A DNA stretch of 40,922 bases from an uncultured Devosia sp. (lineage in GTDB: Bacteria > Pseudomonadota > Alphaproteobacteria > Rhizobiales > Devosiaceae). Made by a program: the position numbers and the translations under genes. Positions 40,576 to 40,922 of the stretch are shown one piece after another (positions within the stretch are counted from its first letter, which is position 1; every line of letters begins with the position of its first letter). Location of the stretch: positions 1 to 40,922 of the forward strand of contig NZ_CAMLHM010000039.1 in NCBI RefSeq assembly GCF_946479885.1, read 5' to 3'. The notes below the pieces were generated by a model. The model did no database searches and had not been told where the DNA came from. It was given only the letters and a program-made list of their open reading frames with translations.

Positions 40576-40922
40576 ATGACGCCCACCCCCGCCCACCCGG
40601 CGACAGGAACGACGCCGCTTGTCGAGATGATCGACATCGACAAGGCGTTTCCCGGCGTGCGTGCACTCTCCCGCGCCCGGTTTGAACTCAAGGCCGGCGA
40701 AGTCCATGCGCTGATGGGCGAGAACGGCGCCGGCAAGTCGACGCTGATGAAGATCCTCTCCGGCGTCTACACCAGAGATGCTGGCGATGTACGCCTCGAT
40801 GGCCAGCCGGTCGACATCACGTCGCCGCGCCAGGCCCAGGACATGGGCATCGGCATCATCCATCAGGAACTGGCGCTGATGCGCGACCTGACGGCGGCGC
40901 AGAACATCTTCATCGGCCGCGA
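40576..40922 (+). CDS. Sugar ABC transporter ATP-binding protein (partial, 3' end cut by window)
   Basis: The first 115 residues of an ABC ATPase of the RbsA/MglA/XylG monosaccharide class, which carries two nucleotide-binding domains in the full protein of about 500 residues. Visible are [16 protein letters not shown], Walker [10 protein letters not shown] at 48-56, MKILSGVY, and the Q-loop IIHQELALM. The ATG at 40576 has GGGAGGA about ten bases upstream. It probably begins an operon with permease and binding-protein genes beyond the window. It is divergent from iclR and likely under its control. The substrate is unknown; the neighbouring lactonase-like and isomerase-like genes favour a sugar. 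Confidence 0.92.
   Translation, partial: MTPTPAHPATGTTPLVEMIDIDKAFPGVRALSRARFELKAGEVHALMGENGAGKSTLMKILSGVYTRDAGDVRLDGQPVDITSPRQAQDMGIGIIHQELALMRDLTAAQNIFIGR

Noticed and set aside
1..40922. CRISPR array, tRNA, rRNA, insertion sequence or prophage
   Set aside because: I saw no regularly spaced direct repeats, cloverleaf-type genes, transposase or integrase motifs. Repeats present are palindromic intergenic elements.

Overview
The window is about 41 kb of GC-rich chromosomal DNA from an alphaproteobacterium, most likely a Hyphomicrobiales member near Devosia or Pelagibacterium. This rests on the Tad/Cpa pilus genes, the def-fmt-truA block facing dapE/dapD, the Alphaproteobacteria-type prephenate dehydratase and DnaX, and intergenic palindromes of a kind common in this order. 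The genus is an inference from gene content. I see no prophage, insertion sequence, CRISPR array, tRNA or rRNA.

Region 1 (57-12061) is a Tad/Flp type IVb pilus locus. A 57-residue Flp prepilin (2876-3049) ends at a strong terminator and is followed by cpaA, cpaB, cpaC, cpaE, cpaF, tadB and tadC on the plus strand. A divergent minus-strand set encodes a stand-alone CpaC-N-like protein, a TadE-like and a TadG-like pseudopilin, then a HAD hydrolase. On the far side, a TPR lipoprotein (TadD-like) and an unrecognised 75-residue protein lie on the minus strand. No cpaD is present between cpaC and cpaE. GTTAAC-type words recur upstream of several pilus transcription units.

Region 2 (12202-20774) is mixed metabolism and regulation: an M17 aminopeptidase, a MarR-GNAT fusion with two palindromes in front of it, a GhrA-type 2-hydroxyacid dehydrogenase, a membrane-anchored cytochrome c, prephenate dehydratase, a small conserved protein, a LOG-family protein, a DUF817 membrane protein, a 55-residue small ORF, and a SAM methyltransferase behind a perfect palindrome.

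Region 3 (20791-32672) is core information processing and lysine biosynthesis. It holds the SRP RNA gene with a recognisable promoter, then dnaX-ybaB-recR, an acidic protein, rmuC, def-fmt-truA, and a minus-strand run of dapD, two DUF805 proteins, dapE and two small membrane proteins.

Region 4 (32874-40922) holds a soluble transhydrogenase (sthA), a second flavoprotein disulfide reductase, a PAS-PAS-PAS-GGDEF diguanylate cyclase, and a probable carbohydrate-catabolic cluster. That cluster contains a sugar phosphate isomerase-like TIM barrel, an amidohydrolase, an IclR regulator and a divergent sugar ABC-transporter ATPase cut off by the window end. The IclR/ABC intergenic region carries three inverted repeats.

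Two families of dispersed palindromic repeats occupy several intergenic spaces. One resembles REP doublets (three large copies), the other is a single copy between def and fmt. The window is mostly ordinary core genome, and I found no convincing wholly new system. The best leads are small unlisted genes, operator-like palindromes and the unusual composition of the Tad locus.
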